A stretch of 64,000 nt of DNA, from contig OW121744.1 of the NCBI GenBank assembly GCA_933228675.1, positions 94,377,764 to 94,441,763 on the forward strand, in the 5' to 3' direction. Positions 1 to 10,991 of the stretch are shown one piece after another (the first letter of the stretch is position 1; every line of letters begins with the position of its first letter). Position numbers and translations under genes: made by a program. Source of the DNA: Stomorhina lunata (Eukaryota; Arthropoda; Insecta; Diptera; Rhiniidae). The notes below the pieces were generated by a model. The model saw nothing but the letters and a program-made list of their open reading frames with translations. It did no database searches and had not been told where the DNA came from.

Positions 1-275
1 CCATAGCTCCCACACAAACTCTTGGTCTGAAGATAATGAGAATTTTAAGTTTATTTTTTGCATACCTAATTTTTGTAAAAACTGTAATCAATTGTCAAAT
101 TTCAAGATAATCGGTAATATCAGGGTCAAACTAGCTCTCATATAAGTCTAAATGACGGATATAACTTAAATATATAAGGAAAAAGAATACCTTTGACCTT
201 AGCGGTGAAGGGTATCGTATGGTAGGGCTTGACCGAATATCGCACTTTCTTACTTTTTTTTATAATACTTTTCTA
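1..275 (+). repeat. T1 TIR-type dispersed repeat, right-end fragment
   Basis: This matches the right half of the fuller T1 copy at 6.9-7.65 kb: the phrase CCATAGCTCCCA, then GACAATGAGAATTTTAAG-like text, CTCATATAAGTC, and the terminus GAAGGGTATCGTATGG followed by a GGGCTTGA...CTTTCTTACTT tail at about 205-260. The left half lies outside the window or is missing. No coding potential is visible. Identity as one dispersed family is seen directly; its transposon class is inferred. Confidence 0.7.
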
Positions 276-874
276 AAATTTTGCCACAAATATTAAAATT
301 CCGGGAACGGCAGATTTTCTTTGATATAACAAATTTTGTATGTTTAAATATCACTTAGCCTTTTTCCGAAAGTTTATTAGTTTAGCCCTAAAAGAAATCA
401 ATAAATAAATAAATTAATTGAATAATTTATTTAAAACATTTTATAACTTTTCAGTTAAAGAGACAGACCGACAGACGCCTTTTTGTCTGGCGTTATTGTA
501 TAATTTTTGGATAAACAGGTGATTATTGTAAAATCCATAAAATGATCATAAAAATGTTAACGGCAAAAATATATTTTCTTCATTTTCAAATAATTTCCGT
601 TACAACTTAAACAATAAACAAATTTTTAAGGCCTGTTATAAAATTTCCAAGTACTTAACCAAAAAAATATTGAAAACCCAAAACCACTCCATTAATAAAC
701 AATTAAATTTCCAAGAATTAAAGAATTTGAAAATTTTGTAAATAGTCAATAAAACAAAACAATTGAATAGAAAATTATAGGAAAAATGCTTTTAGAATTT
801 TTAATTTCAAGTAAAAAATTTTCAATATTTTTTGTTATTTTTACTAAAAATTCTCTTTAAAAAATCATTTATTA
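276..874. other. AT-rich stretch without recognisable gene
   Basis: A/T-rich unique-looking sequence with homopolymer runs. I see no long reading frame, no TIR pair and no tandem repeat. Confidence 0.6.
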
Positions 875-2779
875 ATAAATATCAGAGTTCTGCATCAAAA
901 CATTTGAAAAGCTTTTCAACACATTCGCTTTTTTTTTAGATTCAACTCTTTATTCGTTTTTGTTCACGCGAATCAAATTCGTGTAGAAACAAAAAAGACA
1001 CTAAATTAAAAAAACACACAAGAGAACTGTAGAGAACTGTTGAGAGTAAAAAACTCGACACGACAACAAACAATTTCAGCAATCACAGTTTTGTTTCATA
1101 AAATATCGAATTAACACGAATCATTCGAGTTCATTTGTAGGTATATAAACATTTTTGCGTTGAAATGAAAAAAAATAAAATTAATGTTTACTTTCTTATT
1201 TTTATTTTTTATTTAACTTAAAAGTTCTTTTTATTTAACTTAAAAGTTCTTAAAAAAACTAAAATTAATTAATTCTTTACTAATTTTTAAAGTTATAATA
1301 AAATGAAATATACTTTTTATTTATATTTGTGTATATTGCAAATTATCAGACTTTGAGTTTTATTATATCAATCAATATGTGACAGTTATTTTGATTTAAT
1401 ATTATATCAAGCAATGACTGCTTTTTATTTTGTGATTAAGTTTTTTAACAAATTCCTAACCGATATCTTTTAAAATTGATTTTTTAGAGCAGGAATTTTA
1501 TTTTTTATATAAAATCGGAAATTTTGAAAATTTTCCATAAAAATAGTAAAATTTAAAAATTTCCCATCAAAAAGGGAAATTTTTGAAATATCCTATATAA
1601 ATGGGAAATTTTGGAAATTTCCCATAAACATTGAAAATTTTGAAACCTTCTTACAAAAATTTAAACTTTTAAAACTTCTTATAAAAATAGGAAATTTTTA
1701 AAAATAAAATTTTTGAAATTTCGAATAAAAAGGAAAATTTCCCATAGAAATGGGAAAAAAATTTTAAATTTCTAATAAAAATGGGAAATTTTTTAAATAT
1801 CCTAAAAAACAGATATTTTAAAAAGGAAAACTTTTAAGTTTTCCAATTTTTCCATTTTTATGGAAAAGTTTTAAAATTTCCTATTTTTAAGGGATATTTT
1901 TAAAATTTCCCATTTTTATGTTAAATTTTAGAATTTTCCCATAAAACTGGGAAAATATTAAAATTTCCCATTCTTATTTTCAAAATTTCCTACTTTTATG
2001 GGAAATTTTCAAAATTGACCATTTTTATGTGAAATTTTCAAAATTTCCCATTTTTATGGCAAATTTTCAAAATTGACCATTTACATCGAAAATTTTCAAA
2101 ATTTCCCTTTTTTATGTGAAATTTTCAAAATTTACCATTTTTATGAAAATTTTCAAAATTTACTATTTTTTATCGGAAATTTTCAAAATTTATTATTTTT
2201 ATGGCAAATTTTCAAAATTGACCATTTTTATGTGAAATTTTCAATATTAACCATTTTTACGGAAAATTTTCTAATATTACCATTTTTATTGGAAATTTTC
2301 AAAATTTACCATTTTTATGGTAAATACAAAATATTATCATTATTATTATGCAAATACAGAATATTAAAAATATATGTATACTAACCTCTTAATTTTTTAC
2401 TTCTTTCACAAAACAAAATTATCAATTAATCAATCACTTCTTTCGCAAAAAAATGTTTTTTAATTAGCAGTTAATCAATCACTTAAAGAAGGGAATGTGC
2501 AACTGTCATTCATTTACTTAGATTGTTTTTAGAATTTTTAGTGTTACTCTCTTAATATACATGAAAGAAAAAAACACTCGTTGTAAATGAAACAAACAAT
2601 GTTTTGATTCTCTTCTCATTTTTCTTTATTCGAATTGAGTTGTAACACCAAACTTGATTTTGCAGTACTCATTCGTTTCTCTTTCTTTTCTATTTTTCTT
2701 TTGCACTGATCGACACCATTTAAGAATTTTACTGTGATTTGAGATTAAGAATGTTTTGATGCAGAACTCTGATAAATAT
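875..2779. mobile_element. Non-autonomous hAT-like transposon with 8-bp target duplication
   Basis: Terminal inverted repeats begin CAGAGTTCTGCATC at 883 and end with the reverse complement at 2771. They match for about 22 bp. Both sides are flanked by the same 8-mer ATAAATAT (875-882 and 2772-2779). A CAG-starting TIR with an 8-bp duplication is the signature of the hAT superfamily. The element body is 1,889 bp and has no transposase frame, so it would depend on an enzyme encoded elsewhere. Its interior (about 1,495-2,350) is a decayed array of ~29-31 bp units related to satellite S1. The intact target duplication and matching TIRs suggest a comparatively recent insertion. Confidence 0.85.
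1495..2350. repeat. Degenerate S1-like tandem repeat inside the hAT-like element
   Basis: Units of about 29-31 bp alternate GGGAAATTTT..AAAATTTCCC arms with ATAAAAATG or CCATTTTTATG linkers. Up to about 1,800 the linkers read ATAAAAATGGG; after about 1,850 they read CCCATTTTTATG, so orientation switches in the middle. Units are far more diverged than in the S1 arrays. The 103-codon frame at 2,073-2,384 is a translation of this repeat. Confidence 0.8.
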
Positions 2780-3424
2780 TATATTGTTTTCTAAAAAAAA
2801 AATCACATAACCCACTCCTAAATTATTTTTTATTTATTATTTTAAATTGTCTTCCATTTAATCGTTTATTTTTAAAAAGCTAATGATAACTATTCCCTGG
2901 AATCACAACGAATACCCATCAAATATAGGGTGAGAAAAAAAATTGTAATTACAGATTCCATCATTATTATCAACTTAAATGCCATAAAATATTTTTATGA
3001 AAAATATATATAGTCCAAATGGTAAATAAATAATTTGATTTTAAAGAAGAAAAAAAAACAAATTCCCGAGTATTGCTAAACATTAAACAGAGCGATAAAA
3101 ACAGAACTGTAGTGTTAATGTTACCAAAGGGATTTATCAGTAGAGTGACAGACGGAGCAAAAAATATAAACAATCCCAGTTATCATAGGTTTTTTGTTGA
3201 CTCTTTAGGAGCCATAAAGTCTACGTAATCACAGTCAGTGAAGGCTCAAATAGAGCAGCATAGATTTTATTTAATGACTCATATTTGATAAGGAAATATT
3301 AAAAGGTGAAAAGATAAATTTAAAAGAAATTTTAAGGCCCTACTCTATGTCCGAGACATATCTTAAAGATAAAAAAAATCTTGATAAGGATTTTTGCTAC
3401 ACTCAACAAAAAAACTTAGTAAAT
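2780..3424. other. AT-rich stretch without recognisable gene
   Basis: Unique-looking AT-rich sequence between the hAT-like element and the first S1 array. No supported feature. Confidence 0.55.
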
Positions 3425-5855
3425 AGGTTTTAAAAATTTATTTTTCAAAAATAGGAAATTTTTGAAAAATTTCCTTTAAAAATAGAAAATTTTTGAAAAA
3501 TTTCCTATGAAAGTAGGAAATTTTTGAAAAATTTCCTATGAAAGTAGGAACTTTTTGAAAAATTTCCTATGAAAGTAGGAAATTTTTGAAAAATTTCCTA
3601 TGAAAGTAGGAAATTTTCAACAATTTCCTATTTTTATAGGAAATTTTTCAAAAATTTCCTATTTTTAAAGGAAATTTTTCAAAAATTTCCTATTTTTATA
3701 GGAAATTTTTCAAAAATTTCCTATTTTTATAGGAAATTTTTCAAAAATTTCCTATTTTTATAGGAAATTTTTCAAAAATTTCCTATTTTTATAGGAAATT
3801 TTTCAAAAATTTCCTATTTTTATAGGAAATTTTTCAAAAATTTCCTATTTTTATAGGAAATTTTTCAAAAATTTCCTATTTTTATAGGAAATTTTTCAAA
3901 AATTTCCTATTTTTATAGGAAATTTTTCAAAAATTTCCTATTTTTATAGGAAATTTTTCAAAAATTTCCTATTTTTATAGGAAATTTTTCAAAAATTTCC
4001 TATTTTTATAGGAAATTTTTCAAAAATTTCCTATTTTTATAGGAAATTTTTCAAAAATTTCCTATTTTTATAGGAAATTTTTCAAAAATTTCCTATTTTT
4101 ATAGGAAATTTTTCAAAAATTTCCTATTTTTATAGAAAATTTTTCAAAAATTTCCTATTTTTATAGGAAATTTTTCAAAAATTTCCTATTTTTATAGGAA
4201 ATTTTTCAAAAATTTCCTATTTTTATAGGAAATTTTTCAAAAATTTCCTATTTTTTAGGAAATTTTTCAAATAAAAATAGGAAATTTTTTAAAAATTTCC
4301 TTTAAAAAATAGGAAATTTTTGAAAAATTTCCTTTAAAAAATAGGAAATTTTTGAAAAATTTCCTTTAAAAAATAGGAAATTTTTGAAAAATTTCCTTTA
4401 AAAAATAGGAAATTTTTGAAAAATTTCCTTTAAAAAATAGGAAATTTTTGAAAAATTTCCTTTAAAAAATAGGAAATTTTTGAAAAATTTCCTTTAAAAA
4501 ATAGGAAATTTTTGAAAAATTTCCTTTAAAAAATAGGAAATTTTTGAAAAAATTCCTTTAAAAAATAGGAAATTTTTGAAAAATTTCCTTTAAAAAATAG
4601 GAAATTTTTGAAAAATTTCCTTTAAAAAATAGGAAATTTTTAAAAAATTTCCTATAAAAATAGGAAATTTTCGAAAAATTTCCTATAAAAATAGGAAATT
4701 TTTGAAAAATTTCCTATAAAAATAGGAAATTTTTGAAAAATTTCCTATAAAAATGGGAAATTTTTGAAAAATTTCCTATAAAAATAGGAAATTTTTAAAA
4801 AATTTCCTATAAAAATATAATTTTTGAAAAATTTCCTATAAAAATAGGACATTTTTGAAAAATTTCCTATAAAAATAGGAAATTTTTTAAAAATTTCCTA
4901 TAAAAATAGGAAATTTTTTAAAAATTTCCTATAAAAATAGGAAATTTTTAAAAAATTTCCTATAAAAATAGGAAATTTTTGAAAATTTTCCTATAAAAAT
5001 AGGAAATTTTTGAAAAATTTCCTATAAAAATAGGAAATTTTTGAAAAATTTCCTATAAAAATAGGAAATTTTTGAAAAATTTCCTATAAAAATAGGAAAT
5101 TTTTGAAAAATTTCCTATAAAAATAGGAAATTTTTGAAAAATTTCCTATAAAAATAGGAAATTTTTTTAAAAATTTCCTATAAAAATAGGAATTTTTTTA
5201 AAAATTTCCTATAAAAATAGGAAATTTTTGAAAAATTTCCTATAAAAATAGGAAATTTTTGAAAATTTTCCTATAAAAATAGGAAATTTTTGAAAAATTT
5301 CCTATAAAAATAGGAAATTTTTGAAAAATTTCCTATAAAAATAGGAAATTTTTGAAAAATTTCCTATAAAAATAGGAAATTTTTGAAAAATTTCCTATAA
5401 AAATAGGAAATTTTTGAAAAATTTCCTATAAAAATAGGAAATTTTTGAAAAATTTCCTATAAAAATAGGAAATTTTTGAAAAATTTCCTATAAAAATAGG
5501 AAATTTTTGAAAAATTTCCTATAAAAATAGGAAATTTTTGAAAAATTTCCTATAAAAATAGGAAATTTTTGAAAAATTTCCTATAAAAATAGGAAATTTT
5601 TGAAAAATTTCCTATAAAAATAGGAAATTTTTGAAAATTTTCCTATAAAAATGGAAAAAAATTCAAAAATTTCCTATTTTTACAGGAAATTTTTCAAAAA
5701 TTTTCTTTTTTATAGGAAATTTCTCAAAAATTTCCTTTTTTTATAGGAAATTTTTCAAAAATTTCCTTTTTTTATAAGAAATTTTTCAAAAATTTTCTAT
5801 TTTTATAGGAAATTTTTCAAAAATTTCCTATTTTTATAGGAAATTTTTCAAAAAT
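3425..5855. repeat. Satellite S1 array 1, with internal orientation flips
   Basis: The unit has ten-base arms GGAAATTTTT and AAAAATTTCC around one G or C, then a short A/T linker. The linker sets orientation: TATAAAAATA (plus) or TATTTTTATA (minus). Blocks in order are: about 3,470-3,605, a CTATGAAAGTAGG linker variant; 3,610-4,258, minus units of 31 bp; 4,265-4,640, plus units of 32 bp with a TTTAAAAAATA linker; 4,640-5,650, plus units of 31 bp; 5,655-5,850, minus units. Units within a block are nearly identical, which indicates recent local amplification. Confidence 0.95.
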
Positions 5856-6888
5856 ATGATTTATATTAGAAGTTGAAGCCCTTTAATGTCCCTCAATTTT
5901 ATATAAAAAGTACTTCCACTACATTTCTCCTATTTCATTAAATTTGAGATTTTTTCTATTTTTATTGTCGCTATTGCATTTGTAAGTCTATTTATTAACA
6001 TTTGAATATATATTTTTTTTAACACAACAAATGACAAATCTCTTATCATTTACACTTTGAATAAAATCCCTATCTCATGTAATAAAATAATAACAAAAAA
6101 TCTTTTTAAATAACAAACATTAAAATTGCCCTTTTTATTTGATTTTACTTTTAAATATTGGGGGAAAAAATGTTCATTTAATAAATAGTTTTTATTTTTT
6201 CCCAAAACAAAAAAACAATATTCCCCACTAAACATGGATTTTGTGTCAAATGTCAAATTGTGTGTAAGTGTTGGCTGATTTTGTAAATTTTTTCACCCAA
6301 AAATTTATTGGCATAACAATAATAATAGCAACAAGCTTTTATTTAAAAAATTTTATTACTTTTTGTTATATTTGTATAAAATAACAATGTATTCATCTTA
6401 AATGTCAAAATATTTCTACCTTGTTTATTATTTGAAATTGCCACAAAAATATTGTACTCGTACATAAAGTTTCAATGATGTTCGAAACTTGACTGTTAGT
6501 TTTTTTTGGATAGAGGAGATAGAAAAAATGTTCAAAAGTTGTATTAAATATCAGCAGGAGATTTGTGTTTTTTTTCTGTTTTTCGACTAGAAAAAAAATT
6601 ACAAATATTATATTTTAAGGTTTTTTATTTGAAATTTTTGACAGATATAAAACACTTTTGATATTTAATATTTTTATGTTTGGATTTTTTTGCTTTATTA
6701 GTTTTTGGTTGGGTGCTTTACTAGCAAAAAGTTTAGCTGATGTCAGTCAGCAGGATATAGTTTAAAGATCATTAAAGTTGGTCTATATTTTAGAGATATG
6801 GGAGCAACTTTTTCATGTGACTAATGCAATTTTTTTTCACTAGTTTCATACTTTTTTTACAAAGGGATATTTATTATGATTCCATATT
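5856..6888. other. AT-rich stretch without recognisable gene
   Basis: AT-rich unique-looking DNA with T-runs. Short frames (for example 6,050-6,256 minus) have no recognisable motif or codon bias. Confidence 0.55.
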
Positions 6889-7655
6889 TATACCCTTCAC
6901 CACCATAGGTGGAAAGGATATTATAAGTTTGTGCTGATGTATGTAACGCATACAAATATTTGTCTTAGACCCATCATTTAGTATACCAATAGGCTTAGAA
7001 TCACTTTCTGAGTCGATTTAGCGATGTCCGTCCGTCCGTCCGTCTGGCTGGCTGGTCGCAATTCTAAAGATAATTTGATGAAATTTGGCACAGATCATTT
7101 TTTTGACAATGGGACTATGGCTATTGAAATTCGTCAAAATCGGTCTATTATTTATGGTACCTCCCATAGGTCCCACTTTCCGGAATTGATATATTGGCCA
7201 CAAAAATAAATATTTTTTCATGAAATTTTAAACAAATACTGCTTATGTAAACCTAAATTACTGCACCAAATTTCGTTGAAATCGGTCTACATTTGACCAT
7301 AGCTCCCATACAAACTCTTTTCTCAAAACGCGCTAAATGAGACAAAATTCACTAAAACGCTCCTAAATCCGAAGACAATGAGAATTTTAAGTATAAATTT
7401 TAAGCATAAATAATTTTTGTAATAACTGTAATCAATTTACCAGATTTCGGGATAATCGGTCCACATTTGACCATAGCTCTCATATAAGTCCAAATGACGG
7501 AAACAGCTTAAATGTATAAGTTTTAAGAATATGTTTGTATGATGGCAAAATTTAGCAAATATTTGTCTTTATACATGAAAAAGAACACCTTTGATATTAG
7601 TGGTGAAGGGTATCGTATGGTCGGGCTTGAACGACTATAGTACTTTCTTACTTGT
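6889..7655 (+). mobile_element. T1 TIR-type element, near-complete copy
   Basis: Begins TATACCCTTCACCACC and ends GGTGAAGGGTATCG at about 7,603-7,615, giving inverted ends, followed by the family tail GGGCTTGAACG...CTTTCTTACTTG. Internal landmarks are GAGTCGATTTAGCGATG, runs of CCGT, GAAATTTGGCACA, GGTACCTCCCATAGG and CCATAGCTCCCATAC. There is no transposase, so it looks like a non-autonomous DNA element. It is the reference for T1 fragments at 1-275, 33.3-35.1 kb and 51.7-52.6 kb. The opposing 61-68 codon frames around 7,018-7,221 are incidental. Confidence 0.7.
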
Positions 7656-7804
7656 TTTTAGTGGATTTATATTTTTTTCTGGTTTTGCATTTAATCAAGT
7701 AAAATTGTACATTGTTCACATTACATTACTAATACTTAAGTTTCAAATCAATATATTTTTACTTTAAGTAGTAAATAGTAAAGTTTTACAAACTTACTTA
7801 CTTA

Positions 7805-8390
7805 AATGGCCTAGTACCTGGTTGACTGAGCCTTGCTCGGAGCTTTATGACAAGCATTTTGAGGCAAATTTAAAAGTTTTTATATATTTTATAACTAAAA
7901 TAAATTTAGAGGAAACAATTATTCAGTTAATTTTGAATTATTTTATTTATTTTGTTTATTTCGTCAACACATAGTTTGCATAGTTTACAGTTTAACTCAT
8001 TTTGAATAAATTGACTTTGAGTAAATTTCAGTGACGCCGCCTGTCGAAATTTCGTCATACCAACTAAAAAACCTTCGTCGGCTCAAGTGCAACAACTTTG
8101 CTAAAGATCATAGCGTTATCAAATACACAGTTTACGATTTAACTAACTTTTAGTGATTTTCAGTAGCGCCACCTGTCGGAAATTACTCACTTTAACTAAA
8201 AAGCCTTTGCCGGCTCATGCACTACAACTTTGCTAAATATCATATCATGATCAAATGTACAGTTTACAATTTATTTGATTTTTAGTAATTTTCAGTGGCG
8301 CCACCTGTCGGAAATTATCTTTGCTAAAGAGCATAACATGATCAAATTCACAGTTTACTATTCTATAAAGAACATACATACAAACAAAAT
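7805..8390 (+). repeat. D2 dispersed repeat, copy 1, with internal ~140 bp tandem units
   Basis: Shares the opening AGTACCTGGTTGAC and hairpin CTGAGCCTTGCTCGG with a second copy at 29.68 kb, and the phrases CATAGTTTGCATAGTTTACAG and GCAACAACTTTGCTAAAGAT with 30.5-30.9 kb. Internally the phrase GGCGCCACCTGTCGGAAATT (or close variants) recurs at about 8,030, 8,163 and 8,295, with CAGTTTAC and CTTTGCTAAA between, so it is itself partly tandem. No coding capacity is seen. A terminal hairpin could suggest a Helitron-type end, but the expected end signature is not clear. Confidence 0.65.
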
Positions 8391-8945
8391 CGGTCCATTA
8401 TATATGGTTCCTCCTAATTTGATGAAATTTGGCACACATCCAAAAAAGAGGTCTACTAATTTTGGTTGAAACTAGTCGACTCCTCTTGGACCAACATTTT
8501 TCACCTATGTCTTTTTCTTAATGAAGAATCAGCAATTCTCAACAAAATTTTATGAAATTCGCCACACGTCTATTATTTCATCCAAAAAAGGTATACTAAT
8601 TATGGTTGAAATCAGTAGACTCCTTGGGTACCTGCCTTAGACCACTATTTTTCACCACTGAATTTGAAAAATTCCTTACATGCCTATTTATTGATCCAAG
8701 AAAGAGCCATACTTATCTTGGTTGAGATTCCTTGACTCTTTGAGGTACCTGCCAACAAAGAGCTCTACGTATTTGCGTCCACTCCTTAGGGTACCTGCTT
8801 TGGAACCCCACTTTTCACTTAATTTCTTCTCTATATATAAGTCCCAATTCTCAACAGAATTTGAAGTCTATTGGTTAACGCAAAAAGAGCTCTAAAAATA
8901 TTATTTGAAATCCATCGACTCCTAGGGTACCTGCCTTGGACATAA
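8391..8945. repeat. Degenerate tandem repeat with GGGTACCTGCC motif
   Basis: The phrase CGACTCCTNGGGTACCTGCC, usually followed by CCACTTTTCAC, recurs at about 8,478, 8,613, 8,733, 8,779 and 8,918. It lies directly after D2 copy 1 and may be part of the same element. Confidence 0.5.
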
Positions 8946-9284
8946 ACTAAAATGCAATTGATTAAAATTTTAAGGCTATACGACTGCAACACTTTTTACT
9001 TAAATTATGCGTAAATTTTGGATCGGTAAATTTTTGGTGAATTTTTTTCGCTCAATCTAGAGAAGAGACTTTCGCCTTTCATGTGGTTATGATGATAGTA
9101 CCGATCATAGCCGAACCAACTTAGTTTTTGCCCAAAGAATAACGAAAACACTGAATTTTGTAGAGCGTTTTTGATTTCCTGATATCTCCTAAACTATATG
9201 CGACAAGATTAAAACTGTGAAACTATATATAAATTTTTCTTAAAAACAATTATTGTATAATATCTAGACTCCTCTCTATAGAGT
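8946..9284. other. Unrecognised non-coding stretch
   Basis: Moderately complex sequence between two repeats. No frame, TIR or tandem unit is recognisable. Confidence 0.5.
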
Positions 9285-9850
9285 TTGTTGCCGGCGGGTT
9301 AGTGTAGCACGTTGTTCAGGGGGTAATGTCGACGAGCTGATAATGTAGCGTGATGCCTGTAGGGTAATACAGCATGTTGATGGTGTGTTATTCATAACGT
9401 TAACGGGCTCAAAATTGGGCATTTTTCGGGGAACAATACAGCATCTTGCCGTTGAGGTAAGACAGCATGCAGTTTTGAGGAAAATGCAACATGCTGTACG
9501 GCGGTTAGTGTAGCATAGTGCTGGTGTGTTCCCGTTGCCTGTTGACGGGGTAATAACGGAGGACTTATATGAGGGGTTCATACTGCAAAATGTGGGTTTG
9601 GTAATGTTGCAAATGAATGGGGAATAAAGAAGGCTGTTGTCAAGTAGAGTGATGTAGCATGTTGTATGAAGAAAAATGTAGCATGTTGCCTGGCATGTTT
9701 ATGCGGGAAATTCAGAATGTTGTTAGGGGATAAGGTAGCATATTGTGTGGAGGTCAGTTCAGCAAGTTGCCGGGGATGTAATGTAGCGTGTTGACAGGGG
9801 TTAATGTAGCATGTTGATAGGGGGGTAATGTAGCATGATGTATAGCCGAT
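9285..9850. repeat. GC-richer minisatellite, ~24 bp unit
   Basis: Repeats of TAATGTAGCATGTTG followed by a variable G-rich spacer such as CCGGGGG or ACAGGGG; unit length is about 22-27 bp. About twenty units can be followed with many substitutions. Strand asymmetry is strong (G-rich on the + strand). The 101-codon frame at 9,276-9,581 minus is a translation of this repeat. Confidence 0.85.
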
Positions 9851-9899
9851 TTACTATTGTTTTCAAAATCTGTAAAAGCGAAATCGATGCCTTCCGGTG

Positions 9900-10698
9900 T
9901 ACGTAGGGTTGTATTTTCTGAGCAGTGGGTGCTAAGATATATCTTAAATTTTAGCCAATTTGGTTATTTGCTTGCTAATGACATATTGACACGCTGGGAT
10001 TGAATTCCTTCGGATATTGAAAGGGTTATAATGGCAAGCGAATGGTAAGGACAAGCCCAATTAGGATTTAACTTTCATCATTTCCCTACGAATGCTTTTC
10101 GTAACTCTGAAATCGATAAAATCTAGGATTTTGTTTGGCTCCCTGGGCCAGTTAGTGGGTTGTCTGGTTAATATCAGTTTCGACCCTCAGAAAATGTGCT
10201 TAGCATTGCAGTCACCAGCTGAAAGGAAACGGGGTCTCAATGGTTTGTAAAATTTCATGTATTGGGGTTCAGCAATTGAAAATCTTGGGCGGAAATATAT
10301 TGATGAATTGTCTTTGGGACAAGTTGTAGTTGCTTCAATATGTGACTCGCAAAATAGAAAGCGACCTAAGGATTTTGTTCAGGAGAGCCATTTTAAAGAC
10401 TTAAATACGTGCATCTTTGGTGTACCATCACTGAGCGTATTGGTAGTGGTCTTGTTTGAAAGCGACACATCTCATGACGTCAGAAACGCGTTGATTAACC
10501 TTGAAAACATGTGTAGGGACGACTACCTCTTGTTTTGTGTAGTAGGTCCCTTTCTATATGCGCTGTCACATATAATCTTCACAACAATCACAACATAAGT
10601 AATGCTCGACACTTTTTTTTTAATAATATAACCGATCCGCCACATGCTCTACCTCTAGGATCCTTAGTATCATTAAGTGCATATCCATAATATAATAT
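9900..10698 (-). pseudogene. Jockey-like LINE endonuclease fragment
   Basis: Read on the minus strand, frames jump but show an ordered apurinic-type endonuclease: ALNDTKDPRGRACGGSVIL at about 10,600-10,690; then RPRFSIAEPQY and the catalytic-region motif GDCNAKHIF (family form GDYNAKH) at about 10,190-10,300; then PTNWPREPNKILDFIDF near 10,130; then YHSLAIITLS near 10,050, corresponding to the SDHSPVIITL motif. At least one stop and several frameshifts break it. The RT domain is absent. The upstream end stops exactly where the foldback element at 10,692 begins, and the downstream end runs into the minisatellite. The 113-codon plus-strand frame at 10,257-10,598 is the antisense shadow of this relic. 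Confidence 0.75.
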
Positions 10699-10991
10699 CA
10701 ATACCTTAAGGTACAGGGCCAATACACGCGGCATGCGGCTGCGGGCGGTCGTAGTATTGCCAGTACATAAAATGTGCGCTTGTTTACAAAAATGTTCATA
10801 TAAAAAAATATTTGAGTAGGATATAATTAAATCTGGCAGCACTGAAAAAATCTGCCGCGCGGAAAAGTAGAACAAACTTCTACTTTTTTCCATTGCCGCT
10901 TGAAATTTGACAAATCAAAAAACAGCTGATTGCCGCCCGCAGCCGCTTGCCGCGTACATTGGCCTTCTACCTTTATCATTGATATATTATT
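10692..10991. mobile_element. Foldback / MITE-like element with GC-rich arms
   Basis: Left arm 10,708-10,747 and right arm 10,934-10,973 are inverted copies containing GCGGCTGCGGGCGG preceded by GGCCAAT and ACGCGGCA. Matching continues outward into AAGGTA and AATATCAAT. The arms are strikingly GC-rich for this region. The ~190 bp centre has no frame. It abuts the LINE endonuclease fragment, as expected if it inserted into that LINE. Confidence 0.8.

Noticed and set aside
3425..5855. CRISPR array
   Set aside because: Units are contiguous 31-32 bp repeats without unique spacers, there are no cas genes, and the DNA is eukaryotic in character.
7805..8390. Helitron
   Set aside because: The hairpin CCGAGCCTTGCTCGG followed by a CTAG-like end is suggestive, but the second copy reads CTAC and the insertion dinucleotide does not fit.
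9276..9581. 101-codon minus frame
   Set aside because: Lies within the ~24 bp minisatellite and repeats with it.
10257..10598. 113-codon plus-strand frame
   Set aside because: The opposite strand reads as a Jockey-type endonuclease with GDCNAKH and PNKILDFIDF motifs; the plus frame is its shadow.
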